Shown one piece after another: positions 53,028-61,697 of a stretch of DNA of 64,000 nt; position 1 is the stretch's first letter; each line of letters begins with the position of its first letter. Below the pieces are notes generated by a model. That model did not search any database and was not told the DNA's origin. It worked only from the letters and a program-made list of their open reading frames with translations. A program made the position numbers and the translations under genes. The stretch comes from Zhengella sp020637775. Its GTDB lineage: Bacteria; Pseudomonadota; Alphaproteobacteria; Rhizobiales; Rhizobiaceae. The stretch spans positions 496,001 to 560,000 of the forward strand of contig NZ_JAWKWO010000003.1 of NCBI RefSeq assembly GCF_041397485.1. The letters run 5' to 3'.

Positions 53028-53822
53028 ATGGCTGGAACAGACAAACATCAGAACCTCATAGCGGACGGCCCTGCCGTCGTGCTGGTGGAGCCGCAACTGG
53101 GTGAGAATATCGGCATGGTCGCGCGGGCCATGGCGAATTTCGGGCTTGCCGAACTCAGGCTGGTCAACCCGCGCGACGGCTGGCCTTCCGAAAAGGCGCG
53201 GGCGGCGGCCAGCAAGGCCGATCACGTCATCGACGGTGTTCTGGTCTTCGATACCCTGGCCGAGGCGATCGGCGACATGGAATTCGTCTTCGCGACAACA
53301 GCGCGCCTGCGCGACGGGTTCAAGACGGTTCGCGGGCCGGTGGAGGCCTGCCGCATGCTGCGCCCGCGCCATGTGGCCGGTCAGCGCACGGCCATACTCT
53401 TCGGGCGCGAACGTTTCGGCCTGTCGAACGAGGAGGTGAGCCTGGCGGACGAAATCGTCACCTTTCCGGTCAATCCGGCCTTTGCGTCGCTGAACATTGC
53501 GCAAGCCGTGCTGCTGATGAGCTATGAGTGGATGAAAAGCGGGCTCGAAAGCGAAACATGGACGAATTTCTCCGGTCCCCGGATGGAACCGGCGCGGCGG
53601 GGCCAGCTCGTCAGCTTCCTGACCTACCTGGAAGAAGCGCTGGACAAGCGCGGCTATTTCCGGCCGCCTGAAAAGCGGGCACGCATGGTGGACAACCTGC
53701 GCGCCGTTTTCACCCGGCCGGGTTTCTTCGCCCCGGAGATCGATGTGCTGCGTGGCATCGTCACATCGCTTGACAAGTTCACGCCCGACCGCAAGCGTGG
53801 CGACGGGCCGCCGGAAGGCTGA
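53028..53822 (+). CDS. trmJ: tRNA 2'-O-methyltransferase, TrmJ family
   Basis: A 264-residue SPOUT-class methyltransferase that methylates the ribose of residue 32 in tRNA. Family motifs are VLVEPQLGENIGMVARAMANFG at the start, AILFGRERFGLSNEEVSLAD and ASLNIAQAVLLMSYEWM, which form the knot and AdoMet site. The C-terminal helical extension is also present (FLTYLEEALDKRGYF). The ribosome site is unremarkable. It lies 26 bases before murI on the same strand. Confidence 0.9.
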   Translation: MAGTDKHQNLIADGPAVVLVEPQLGENIGMVARAMANFGLAELRLVNPRDGWPSEKARAAASKADHVIDGVLVFDTLAEAIGDMEFVFATTARLRDGFKTVRGPVEACRMLRPRHVAGQRTAILFGRERFGLSNEEVSLADEIVTFPVNPAFASLNIAQAVLLMSYEWMKSGLESETWTNFSGPRMEPARRGQLVSFLTYLEEALDKRGYFRPPEKRARMVDNLRAVFTRPGFFAPEIDVLRGIVTSLDKFTPDRKRGDGPPEG

Positions 53823-53848
53823 GCGCGGCAAGAGGCCTTTGGGGCGGC

Positions 53849-54646
53849 ATGAACGGAACGATCCTCTTCTTCGACAGCGGCATTGGCGGGCTCTCGGTCG
53901 TGAAAGAGGCCCGGATACTGCTTCCCGACCATCGCTATGTTTACGTGGCCGATGACGCAGCCTTCCCCTATGGCGGGTGGGAGGAGGCGGCGCTGAAGGC
54001 GCGCCTGACCGCGCTGTTCGGTGAATTGCTGGCGCGTTTTGCGCCCGATGTCGCCGTCATCGCCTGCAATACGGCCTCGACACTGGCGATTGACCATCTG
54101 CGCATCGTCTATCCGGACCAGGCCTTTGTCGGTACTGTGCCGGCCATCAAGCCGGCGGCGGAGCGCACCGCCAGCGGGCTCGTGTCGGTTCTCGCCACAC
54201 CGGGCACGGTGAAGCGGCAATATACCCGCGACCTGATCGCCAAATGGGCATCGAAATGCCATGTCCGCCTGGTCGGCTCGCAGGTGCTGGCGGAGCTGGC
54301 CGAGACCTACATGCGAAGGGGCTTCGTGAATGAGGATGCGGTGCGAACCGAGATCGCGCCATGCTTCATCGACCAGGACGGGCGGCGCACCGATATCGTG
54401 GTTCTGGCCTGCACGCATTACCCGTTTCTCGTCAACCGGATGCGCAAGACCGCGCCCTGGCCGGTGGACTGGATCGACCCTTCGGAGGCCATCGCACGGC
54501 GCGCGCTCGCCGTCTGGGAAGCGCAGGGGGCGGGTGAACGCGCGGGACGGTCGGGCCTGGCGGACATGGCCCATTTCACCTCCGGCAATCCCGATCCGGC
54601 GCTTGCGCGCCTCATGCGCGGATTCGGGTTCTACGCCGTCACTTGA
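53849..54646 (+). CDS. murI: Glutamate racemase
   Basis: A 265-residue racemase that makes D-glutamate for peptidoglycan. The two catalytic cysteines are visible in VAVIACNTASTLAI and VVLACTHYPFLVN, and the first conserved loop is FFDSGIGGLSVVKE, with the substrate Asp and Ser. GTVPAIKPAAE is also typical. GGGG six bases upstream serves as ribosome site. It follows trmJ closely. The D-Glu producer and the DgcA-like epimerase gene in this window both bear on D-glutamate. Confidence 0.95.
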   Translation: MNGTILFFDSGIGGLSVVKEARILLPDHRYVYVADDAAFPYGGWEEAALKARLTALFGELLARFAPDVAVIACNTASTLAIDHLRIVYPDQAFVGTVPAIKPAAERTASGLVSVLATPGTVKRQYTRDLIAKWASKCHVRLVGSQVLAELAETYMRRGFVNEDAVRTEIAPCFIDQDGRRTDIVVLACTHYPFLVNRMRKTAPWPVDWIDPSEAIARRALAVWEAQGAGERAGRSGLADMAHFTSGNPDPALARLMRGFGFYAVT

Positions 54647-54655
54647 GCCGTTGCC

Positions 54656-54673
54656 GCGTCATGCCGCTGTAAT
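54656..54673 (+). promoter_or_regulatory. Candidate Pho box upstream of phoX
   Basis: GCGTCAT-GCCG-CTGTAAT has the 7+4+7 layout of PhoB sites. It matches CTGTCAT at 5 of 7 in the first half and 6 of 7 in the second. It lies 86 bases before the phoX ATG, right after murI. Confidence 0.45.
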
Positions 54674-54759
54674 GGAGCGCCGCTAGTGTCGCGCCATTCC
54701 CGCTCCAGCCAGGGCGGGAACGATCCAGCTATTTGCCAGACAGACACAGAGGGCCAGCC

Positions 54760-56736
54760 ATGACGATCCATTCGCATGACATCAAGACGCCAACCGACAT
54801 CCGCGAGGAATCCGAGGATATCGGCCGCAACGCGAGTGCCAACCCGACCATGGGCGATGTCATCAACGCCCGTTTCTCGCGCCGCTCCTTCCTGCGCGGC
54901 ACGCTGGCTGTCAGCGCGATTGCCGCGACGGTCAGCCCGATGGCGATCATGGTGGCAGACGAAGCGCGCGCGGCATCCGCCAGCGCCTTCAACTTTCCGG
55001 AAGTGGAAGCCGGTGTCGACGAGATGCACCATGTTGCCGAAGGCTATGACGCCGACGTCCTGCTGCGCTGGGGTGACAAGGTGTTCGCCGATTCGCCGGA
55101 CTTCGACCCGATGAACCAGACGGCTGCCGACCAGGCGCGCCAGTTCGGCTACAACAACGACTATGTCGGCTTCATCCCGCTGGACGGAAACCCGGATCAC
55201 GGCCTGCTGGTCGTCAACCATGAATACACCAATGCGGAACTGATGTTCCCCGGCTTTGCCCGCGTCGAGAAGGACGCAGAAGGCAAGGAGAAGGTGAAGA
55301 TGGGCGAGTTCACGAAGGACCTCGTCGACATCGAGATGGCGGCGCATGGCGGCACGGTCATCGAAATCCGCAAGGAAAATGGCAAGTGGCAGCCGGTGCT
55401 GGACGGCAAGATGAACCGCCGCATCACGCCGATGACGGAAATGGTGCTGAGCGGGCCTGTCGCCGGCCATGACCGCGTGAAGACCGCGGCCGATGCGACC
55501 GGAACGAGGGTGCTCGGCACGATCAACAATTGCGCCGGCGGCGTGACGCCCTGGGGCACCTACCTGATGGCGGAAGAGAACTTCCACGGCTACTTCCTGG
55601 GCGAACTGCCGGAAGGCCACCGCGAGGCCGCCAATTACAAGCGCCTTGGCGTGCCGGCCGGCTGGTACGAGTGGGGCCGGTTCCATGACCGCTTCGACGT
55701 GACGAAAGAGCCGAACGAGGCCAATCGCTTCGGCTGGGTTGTCGAAGTGGACGTGATGGACCCGACCTCGAAGCCGAAGAAGCGCACGGCCATCGGGCGC
55801 GTCAAGCACGAGGGTTGCGAGACCATCATCAACAAGGACGGCCGTGTCGTGCTCTACACGGGCGACGACGAGCGCTTCGACTACGTCTACAAGTTCGTCA
55901 CCGCCGGCACGTTCAACGCGGATGACCGTGCGGCCAACATGAACCTGCTCGACGAGGGCACGCTCCACGTCGCCCGCTTCAACGATGACGGTACGCTGGA
56001 CTGGATGCCGCTGACCCATGGCGAAGGCCCGCTGACGGCGGAAAACGGCTTCGACAGCCAGGCCGACGTGCTGATCGAAACACGCCGCGCCGCCGATCTC
56101 CTCGGCGCCACCAAGATGGACCGTCCCGAGGATGTCCAGCCCAATGGCAAGACCGGCAAGGTCTACGTCATGCTGACCAACAACACCAAGCGCAAGGAAG
56201 GTGACGAGAACGCAGCCAATCCGCGCGCCAACAATGCCTTCGGCCACATCATCGAGATCACCGAGGCCGATGGCGATTTCGCGGCGACGCGCTCGACCTG
56301 GGAGATCCTGGTCAAGTGCGGCGACCCGTCGATCGCGGAAGTCGGCGCGACCTTCTCGTCGGCCACCACGGCCAATGGCTGGTTCGGCATGCCGGACAAT
56401 TGCGCCATCGATGCCGACGGCCGCCTCTGGGTCGCCACGGACGGCAATTCGGGCAAGAAAACCGGCCGCACGGACGGGTTGTGGGCGGTCGACACCGAAG
56501 GCGCGGCGCGCGGCACGTCCCGGCTGTTCTTCCGCGTGCCGGTAGGCGCGGAACTGTGCGGCCCGCTGTTCTCGCCGGATGGCACCACGGCCTTCTGCGC
56601 CGTCCAGCATCCTGGCGACGAGGGGCTTGCAACCTTCGAGAATCCGGCGACGCGCTGGCCTGATTTCGACGCTGCGCTGCCGGTCCGTCCCGCCGTCGTG
56701 GCTGTGACGAAGCAGGGCGGCGGCAAGATCGGCTGA
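54760..56736 (+). CDS. phoX: PhoX-family alkaline phosphatase, Tat-exported
   Basis: A 658-residue secreted phosphatase of the PhoX (DUF839) family, which uses calcium and iron to free phosphate from organic esters in the periplasm. The twin-arginine signal is FSRRSFLRGTLAVSAIAA (Arg41-Arg42), ending near EARA. Family landmarks are LLVVNHEYTNAEL, INNCAGGVTPWGTYLMAEENF, the VKHEGCETIINKDGR segment, and CAIDADGRLWVATDG. The ATG at 54760 is supported by AGAGGG; an upstream ATG is less likely. Phosphate control by PhoB is plausible given the candidate box. Confidence 0.93.
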   Translation: MTIHSHDIKTPTDIREESEDIGRNASANPTMGDVINARFSRRSFLRGTLAVSAIAATVSPMAIMVADEARAASASAFNFPEVEAGVDEMHHVAEGYDADVLLRWGDKVFADSPDFDPMNQTAADQARQFGYNNDYVGFIPLDGNPDHGLLVVNHEYTNAELMFPGFARVEKDAEGKEKVKMGEFTKDLVDIEMAAHGGTVIEIRKENGKWQPVLDGKMNRRITPMTEMVLSGPVAGHDRVKTAADATGTRVLGTINNCAGGVTPWGTYLMAEENFHGYFLGELPEGHREAANYKRLGVPAGWYEWGRFHDRFDVTKEPNEANRFGWVVEVDVMDPTSKPKKRTAIGRVKHEGCETIINKDGRVVLYTGDDERFDYVYKFVTAGTFNADDRAANMNLLDEGTLHVARFNDDGTLDWMPLTHGEGPLTAENGFDSQADVLIETRRAADLLGATKMDRPEDVQPNGKTGKVYVMLTNNTKRKEGDENAANPRANNAFGHIIEITEADGDFAATRSTWEILVKCGDPSIAEVGATFSSATTANGWFGMPDNCAIDADGRLWVATDGNSGKKTGRTDGLWAVDTEGAARGTSRLFFRVPVGAELCGPLFSPDGTTAFCAVQHPGDEGLATFENPATRWPDFDAALPVRPAVVAVTKQGGGKIG

Positions 56737-56800
56737 CCGACGCCTGCACGGTCCCTCTTGACTGCGGGGCCGCGCACCCTTCCATGGCGCGCGGGTCCGC

Positions 56801-57544
56801 TCAGGGCTGTACCCAGTCGAAGGCGCGGCGCAGTTCCGCCGCGCCGCCGGTCTCGAACCACTTGCCATGGGCAATGATGATGCGTTCAGGGTCGCAGTCG
56901 ATCATCCAGTCGACGGCGGGGCGCAGGCGGTCGTGGTGGCCGCGGAAGGTTGCGCGCAGGTCGCGCGGGGCGCGGCCGTGCGGTGCCATGACGCCGATCA
57001 GCCGGTACATCAGGCGGGCCAGCCAGCCGTGCAGCCGCTCCTCCTCGAAATTCTCGATCAGGTCAGCAAGGATCAGTGTGCGCGACGGGACGTGGAAGAA
57101 AACCACCTCGTTGAGTACGGAACTGCCCCGCGCGATGCGCTGGTCGATCACTTCCACCCATTCGGGCGGCGGACTGTCTGCCAGATCGTCGGTAAACGCC
57201 AACCCGGATCGTTTGCGCACGCCGGGCGATGCCCAGGTCCGGGCTGCCGGAAATCGGCTTGCCCACGGGGCGATGGAAACATGGTGGATGAGGTTGGGGG
57301 ACACGATATGGGACACCGGTCCGATGGCGGCGATCTCTTCGACCAGTCGTTCGTCGGGATACGTGGGCGAGTGAAGCCAGATGCCGCCATCGGGCAGTCG
57401 GATCACAGTCATGCGCGTGGGAAACGGCCATGTGACGGGGATGCCATAGCCCCAATGAAGCACCGGGCCGTCGACGATCCATATGTCCTCGGCCAGAGGC
57501 TTGAGGACGTTGAGCGGCACATAGGGATCATAGTTTCCGGTCAT
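56801..57544 (-). CDS. DUF4336 domain-containing protein
   Basis: A 247-residue protein of the DUF4336 family, which has a metallo-beta-lactamase-like fold without the full zinc motif. Typical parts are LAEDIWIVDGP near the start, TRMTVIRLPDGGIWLHSP, IGPVSHIVSPNLIHHVSI (His in the metal-site position), FFHVPSRTLILADLIENF and RIIIAHGKWFE at the end. No catalytic activity is known. A GGGAGGTG ribosome site supports the ATG at 57544. It is convergent with phoX, 64 bases apart. Confidence 0.82.
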   Translation of the reverse strand: MTGNYDPYVPLNVLKPLAEDIWIVDGPVLHWGYGIPVTWPFPTRMTVIRLPDGGIWLHSPTYPDERLVEEIAAIGPVSHIVSPNLIHHVSIAPWASRFPAARTWASPGVRKRSGLAFTDDLADSPPPEWVEVIDQRIARGSSVLNEVVFFHVPSRTLILADLIENFEEERLHGWLARLMYRLIGVMAPHGRAPRDLRATFRGHHDRLRPAVDWMIDCDPERIIIAHGKWFETGGAAELRRAFDWVQP

Positions 57545-57817
57545 GGGACACCTCCCGGGAACAAGTGTGGCAAGTGCGCCGGCATCGCGCAACCTTCGGC
57601 AGGTGTCCGCAGCGCTTGACATTCCTTGCCCGCCGGACTAACCACACGCCAGCGCCGGGCCGAAATGCCCGGTGTTTTATTGACATGTCCCGTGGGCCGT
57701 TGCCGCAATGCGTGCGTGGGCGGCCCTGTCAGGGAGCGAAAACGGCTCCCAGAGGAGGGCGTGTTTCCTTCGCCCGGTGCGTGAAGCGCCGGGTGCAACA
57801 TTTTGAAAGGGAATGCG

Positions 57818-58435
57818 ATGAGCAAGCGCGAATCCGCCAAGTACAAGATCGACCGCCGTATGGGCGAAAACATCTGGGGCCGCCCGAAGTCCCCGGTGAA
57901 CAAGCGTGAATACGGCCCCGGCCAGCACGGCCAGCGACGCAAGGGCAAGATGTCGGACTTCGGCGTCCAGCTGCGCGCCAAGCAGAAGCTGAAGGGCCAT
58001 TACGGCGACATCTCCGAGAAGCAGTTCCGCGCCGTCTATGACGAGGCCGTACGCCGCAAGGGCGACACGCCGGACAATCTGATCGGCCTGCTGGAGTCGC
58101 GTCTCGACGCCATCGTCTACCGCGCCAAGTTCGTTCCGACGATCTTCGCCGCGCGCCAGTTCGTCAACCACGGCCATGTCATGGTCAACGGCAAGCGCAC
58201 CAACATCCAGTCCTATCGCTGCCGTCCGGGCGACGTCATCGAGGTGCGGGAGAAGTCCAAGCAGCTCGCCATCGTGCTGGAGGCCACGCAGCTGGCCGAA
58301 CGTGACGTGCCGGACTATATCGAGGTCGACCACAACAAGATGGTCGCCACCTACAACCGCGTTCCCGGCCTTGCCGACGTGCCGTATGCGGTGCAGATGG
58401 AACCGAACCTCGTCGTCGAATTCTATTCGCGCTGA
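57818..58435 (+). CDS. rpsD: 30S ribosomal protein S4
   Basis: A 205-residue S4 of standard length, one of the first proteins to bind 16S rRNA. SKRESAKYKIDRRMGENIWG starts it, GPGQHGQRRKGKMSDFG follows, and the S4 RNA-binding domain holds RLDAIVYRAKFVPTIFAARQ and VNGKRTNIQSYRCRPGD. The ATG at 57818 has an AAAGGGA site. It stands alone rather than in the alpha operon, as usual in Hyphomicrobiales. A GGGAGC/GCTCCC hairpin lies 68 bases upstream in the leader (57732-57750), possibly for autoregulation. Confidence 0.97.
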   Translation: MSKRESAKYKIDRRMGENIWGRPKSPVNKREYGPGQHGQRRKGKMSDFGVQLRAKQKLKGHYGDISEKQFRAVYDEAVRRKGDTPDNLIGLLESRLDAIVYRAKFVPTIFAARQFVNHGHVMVNGKRTNIQSYRCRPGDVIEVREKSKQLAIVLEATQLAERDVPDYIEVDHNKMVATYNRVPGLADVPYAVQMEPNLVVEFYSR

Positions 58436-58443
58436 TTGACCAT

Positions 58444-58473
58444 CAGGCCGGGATGCGTCAGCCTCCCGGCCTG
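58444..58473 (+). terminator. Strong hairpin after rpsD
   Basis: Perfect 10-bp arms CAGGCCGGGA (58444-58453) and TCCCGGCCTG (58464-58473) with a 10-base loop, 9 bases after the rpsD stop. There is no T tract, so it may be a stabilising 3' end or a weak terminator. Confidence 0.65.
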
Positions 58474-58482
58474 TCCGCTCTC

Positions 58483-58502
58483 TTGTATGGAGTCTCATAC
58501 AA
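58483..58502. promoter_or_regulatory. Inverted repeat before GT39 gene
   Basis: TTGTATG (58483-58489) and CATACAA (58496-58502) are perfect 7-bp arms around GAGTCT, 52 bases before the glycosyltransferase ATG. It is a candidate regulator site. Confidence 0.4.
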
Positions 58503-58553
58503 ACGGATCCGGCAGCAAGCCTGACCATGCGCGGTTGCAACGGGGCCAGGGCG

Positions 58554-60041
58554 ATGAAGGCAAGGACTCTCTCTCCGTCGGCCGTGCTCGCGCTTGTCGC
58601 GGGCGTGCTCTTCTGGACTGCCTACGCCTCGTTTACCCGGTACAATCTCGACGCCTATGGCGACATGCTCGAGAACTATGCCTGGGGCATCGGCTGGCAA
58701 TGGGGCTATTCCAAGCATCCGCCGCTATTCGGCTGGATCACGGCCGCCTGGTTCAGCATCCTGCCACGGACTGACTGGGCCTATTACCTGCTTTCCGCCA
58801 CCAATTCCGGCCTGGCGATTTTCCTCATCCTGCTCGTCGCGCGGGATTTCATGGGCAGGGCGCACCAGCATGTCCTGGTGATCGTCGCCTGGTTCCTGCC
58901 AGCCTTCGGGTTCCTGGCGATCAAGTACAACGCCAATGCCGCCATGCTCCCGTTCTGGGCGCTGTGCCTGCTGTTCTACCTGCGGATGCTGGAGCGGCGG
59001 CGCATGGCCGATGCCGTTCTGCTTGGCGTGTGCGGCGGCCTGGCGATGCTGGCCAAGTATCATTCCGCGGTCATGATCCTGACATTTGCCCTGTTCACGG
59101 TGCTCGACCGTCAGGCAAGACCGCTTTTGCGCACGCCGCTTCCATGGGTGACGACGGTGGTCGCGCTGCTTGTCTTCGCGCCGCATGTGCTGTGGCTCAT
59201 CGACCATGATTTCGCGCCCATTGTCTATGCTGCCTCGCAGGATCACGGCGGCACCGGCGCCGTCGCGCTGAAGCTGCTGGAGTTCACGGGTGCCGTGATT
59301 GGCTACGCCTTGCCGGGCCTTCTGTTGCTGGCCGCCTTGCGGCGCTGGCGCGACGGCAACGGCGTCTTTCATTTCGGCATTCTTCCCGGCCTAGCCCGTT
59401 CGGGAGCGGGGCGTGCGGTCCTTGCCATGGCTGCAGGGCCGTTGATCCTCACGCTTGTCATTGCCTTTGCAATGGGAACGCTGGTTTCCTCGCCCTGGTC
59501 GATTCCGTTTTTCGTGCCGCTGCCGCTCGTGCTGGTCGCCATGCTGGACGAGGAGACGGCAGAGGCCGGCCGTGTCAAGGCGGCCATTGCCGCTGCTGTC
59601 GCCGGGGCTGCCCTGCTGATTTCAAGTCCGTTCATCTACGAGAGCCAGCTTTCCCGGAACAAGCTGCATACAGCCGATCCGCTGCGGGCTGTCGCGGCAG
59701 CGGTGGAGACCCGCTATCGCGACCTCCATGACGCGCCTTTGCGCATCGCCGGGGGCGACCGGATTCTGGCCTTCGGTACTGCCTTCTATGCGCGCGGCGA
59801 TGTTCTTGCGGCGGTCGATGGCAACCGTGAAGACTTTCACTGGGTCACGCCGGAAATGATCGCTCGGGACGGCGGCGCATTCCTGTGCGCCGCGGCGCGG
59901 GAGACCTGCGTGGCGCGGGCGGAACGCTTCCTTGGCCGGATTGACGCAAGCGAAGCGATGACGTTCGACTTGCCCGCGGAGGCCGGTGTGAAGGAACCAT
60001 TGCAGGTTCAGGTGTTCTACCGGGCGCCCGAAACCAGGTAG
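58554..60041 (+). CDS. GT39-family membrane glycosyltransferase
   Basis: A 495-residue inner-membrane protein with about ten hydrophobic helices and a C-terminal periplasmic part (about 390-495). The N-terminal loop SFTRYNLDAYGDMLENYAWG and the following KHPPLFGWITAAWF are characteristic of GT-C glycosyltransferases of the ArnT/PMT type, where the acidic residue after the first helix takes part in catalysis. They use a polyprenyl-phosphate sugar as donor. The acceptor is unknown. Convergent with it lies a GtrA-family gene, which may flip the lipid-linked sugar. The ATG at 58554 has AGGG upstream. Confidence 0.82.
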   Translation: MKARTLSPSAVLALVAGVLFWTAYASFTRYNLDAYGDMLENYAWGIGWQWGYSKHPPLFGWITAAWFSILPRTDWAYYLLSATNSGLAIFLILLVARDFMGRAHQHVLVIVAWFLPAFGFLAIKYNANAAMLPFWALCLLFYLRMLERRRMADAVLLGVCGGLAMLAKYHSAVMILTFALFTVLDRQARPLLRTPLPWVTTVVALLVFAPHVLWLIDHDFAPIVYAASQDHGGTGAVALKLLEFTGAVIGYALPGLLLLAALRRWRDGNGVFHFGILPGLARSGAGRAVLAMAAGPLILTLVIAFAMGTLVSSPWSIPFFVPLPLVLVAMLDEETAEAGRVKAAIAAAVAGAALLISSPFIYESQLSRNKLHTADPLRAVAAAVETRYRDLHDAPLRIAGGDRILAFGTAFYARGDVLAAVDGNREDFHWVTPEMIARDGGAFLCAAARETCVARAERFLGRIDASEAMTFDLPAEAGVKEPLQVQVFYRAPETR

Positions 60042-60063
60042 GCGGGAACCGTGCCGGGGCGTT

Positions 60064-60489
60064 TCAGTCGGTGCGGCCGGGATCCGTGCCGTCCTTGCGT
60101 GACAGGCCCTCGATCGACCATCCCGCGACAATGAAGCTCACCAGCACGGCAACGAGCGTGCCGGCGATCTTGGCCGGCACGACGCCGATCCAGTCGCCGA
60201 TGCCGGCAATGGAGACAGAGGAAAACAGCAGCGCGATCATGGCCGAACCGGTCATGAAACGCAGCATGCTCTTTCGCCTGGAGATGCGCGGATCGCGCCG
60301 GAAGGTGAAACGGCTGTTGGCGGCATAGGAAAAGCAGACAGCGCAGAACCAGCTCAGCGCATTGGCCGGCAGGGCGGGGGCGCCAAGCTTCACGAGCAAG
60401 ACGAAAATCGAGATATCGACCCCGGTGTTCATGACGCCGATGACGCTGAAAATCGCGAATTTTCTCAACAGATTGCGCTGTGGGATCAT
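60064..60489 (-). CDS. GtrA-family membrane protein
   Basis: A 141-residue protein with four hydrophobic helices and the GtrA signature: LRKFAIFSVIGVMNTGVDIS, then LSWFCAVCFSYAANSRFTF. GtrA proteins help carry polyprenyl-linked sugars across the inner membrane for surface polysaccharide glycosylation. AGGGAAGG supports the ATG at 60489. It is convergent with the GT39 gene, 22 bases apart, so the two likely work on the same surface sugar although they are not co-transcribed. Confidence 0.85.
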   Translation of the reverse strand: MIPQRNLLRKFAIFSVIGVMNTGVDISIFVLLVKLGAPALPANALSWFCAVCFSYAANSRFTFRRDPRISRRKSMLRFMTGSAMIALLFSSVSIAGIGDWIGVVPAKIAGTLVAVLVSFIVAGWSIEGLSRKDGTDPGRTD

Positions 60490-60815
60490 GACCTTCCCTG
60501 AGCCCTCGAATGTCTGCTTTCCGGCGCCGGGCCAGGCAGGTCCATGCTTGCCTGCCGGGCGGGGCACCGCACCGGCGCACGGCGCAAGCCGCAATCAAGC
60601 CTGGCCGGTATAGCCCCTGGCGGCGGGGAGAAAAAGGGCTGCCTGCTGTCTTTGCGGGAATTCCGCCACCCAGCCTGCCGCGAGCCCTTCAAGGCCGGGC
60701 GCAAGCGCGCGAAACGCTTGTTCTCAAGCCTGTTTGCTATAAGTTGCCGGTTTCGATGACGGGCAAGCCGTTTCTCCACCCGCCAATTGCCGGTATCGGC
60801 ACACAGAAACAAACC
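60490..60815. other. Intergenic region upstream of ttcA
   Basis: 326 bases between the divergent GtrA gene and ttcA. A TATAAG at 60738-60743 is a possible -10, with a weak -35-like CGCTTG at 60715-60720, giving a start of transcription near 60750. The ttcA frame is open from 60510, but the upstream codons do not look coding. Confidence 0.45.
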
Positions 60816-61697
60816 ATGCTGGAAACATACAAATCGGGCGTGAACGACGCCCCGCCGGACGATGATGATGGTGCTGCCTGCCATCCGCTGTTCAGCCGGA
60901 TCGAAACCTCGGTGGAATTCAACAAATTGCGCAAGCGGCTGCTGCGGCTGACGCGCCAGGCGATAGACGATTATGCCATGGCGCGGGCCGGTGAGCGCTG
61001 GCTGGTCGCGCTGTCGGGCGGCAAGGATTCCTATGGGCTGCTCGCCGTCCTGCTCGATCTGAAATGGCGCGGGCTGCTGCCGGTCGACCTGCTGGCCTGC
61101 AATCTCGACCAGGGGCAGCCGAATTTTCCCAAGCATATCCTGCCGGACTGGCTGAACGCCCATGGCATCGCGCATCGGATCGAGTACCAGGACACCTATT
61201 CGGTGGTGACCGGCAAGCTGCCCGAAAGCGCCACCTATTGCTCGCTCTGTTCACGTCTGCGGCGCGGTCACCTCTATCGCATCGCGCGCGAGGAGGGGTG
61301 TTCGGCGCTGGTGCTGGGGCATCACCGCGAGGACATCCTCGAAACCTTCTTCATGAATCTTTTCCATGGCGGGCGGCTGGCGGCCATGCCGCCCAAGCTG
61401 GTCAATGACGAAGGCGATGTGGAGGTTCTGCGTCCGCTGTCCTTCTGCGCGGAAGTGGATCTGGAAAAGTTCGCGCGGCACATGGATTTCCCCATCATTC
61501 CCTGCGATCTGTGTGGCAGCCAGGACGGGCTTCAGCGCAATGCCATGAAGGCCATGCTGACAGATATCGAGGCGCGCATGCCGGGCCGCAAGGACACGAT
61601 GATCCGCGCGCTCGCCAATGTGCGGCCGAGCCACCTCATGGACCGGACCCTGTTCGATTTCGCCGCACTGGCGGCCAACATGACGAAGGATGAGTAA
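60816..61697 (+). CDS. ttcA: tRNA 2-thiocytidine synthetase TtcA
   Basis: A 293-residue enzyme that replaces oxygen with sulfur at cytidine 32 of tRNA using an Fe-S cluster and ATP. The P-loop is LVALSGGKDSYGLLAVL. The cluster cysteines are in YCSLCSRLRRG and in IIPCDLCGSQDGLQR. Two starts are possible: the ATG at 60816 (LETYKSGVNDAPPDDDD), which fits the short family N terminus, and the ATG at 60756; neither has a good ribosome site. It overlaps the next gene by one base (TAATG). Confidence 0.92.
   Translation: MLETYKSGVNDAPPDDDDGAACHPLFSRIETSVEFNKLRKRLLRLTRQAIDDYAMARAGERWLVALSGGKDSYGLLAVLLDLKWRGLLPVDLLACNLDQGQPNFPKHILPDWLNAHGIAHRIEYQDTYSVVTGKLPESATYCSLCSRLRRGHLYRIAREEGCSALVLGHHREDILETFFMNLFHGGRLAAMPPKLVNDEGDVEVLRPLSFCAEVDLEKFARHMDFPIIPCDLCGSQDGLQRNAMKAMLTDIEARMPGRKDTMIRALANVRPSHLMDRTLFDFAALAANMTKDE

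Noticed and set aside
54631..56874. 747-codon open frame opposite phoX
   Set aside because: Antisense shadow; phoX has Tat signal, family motifs and ribosome site.
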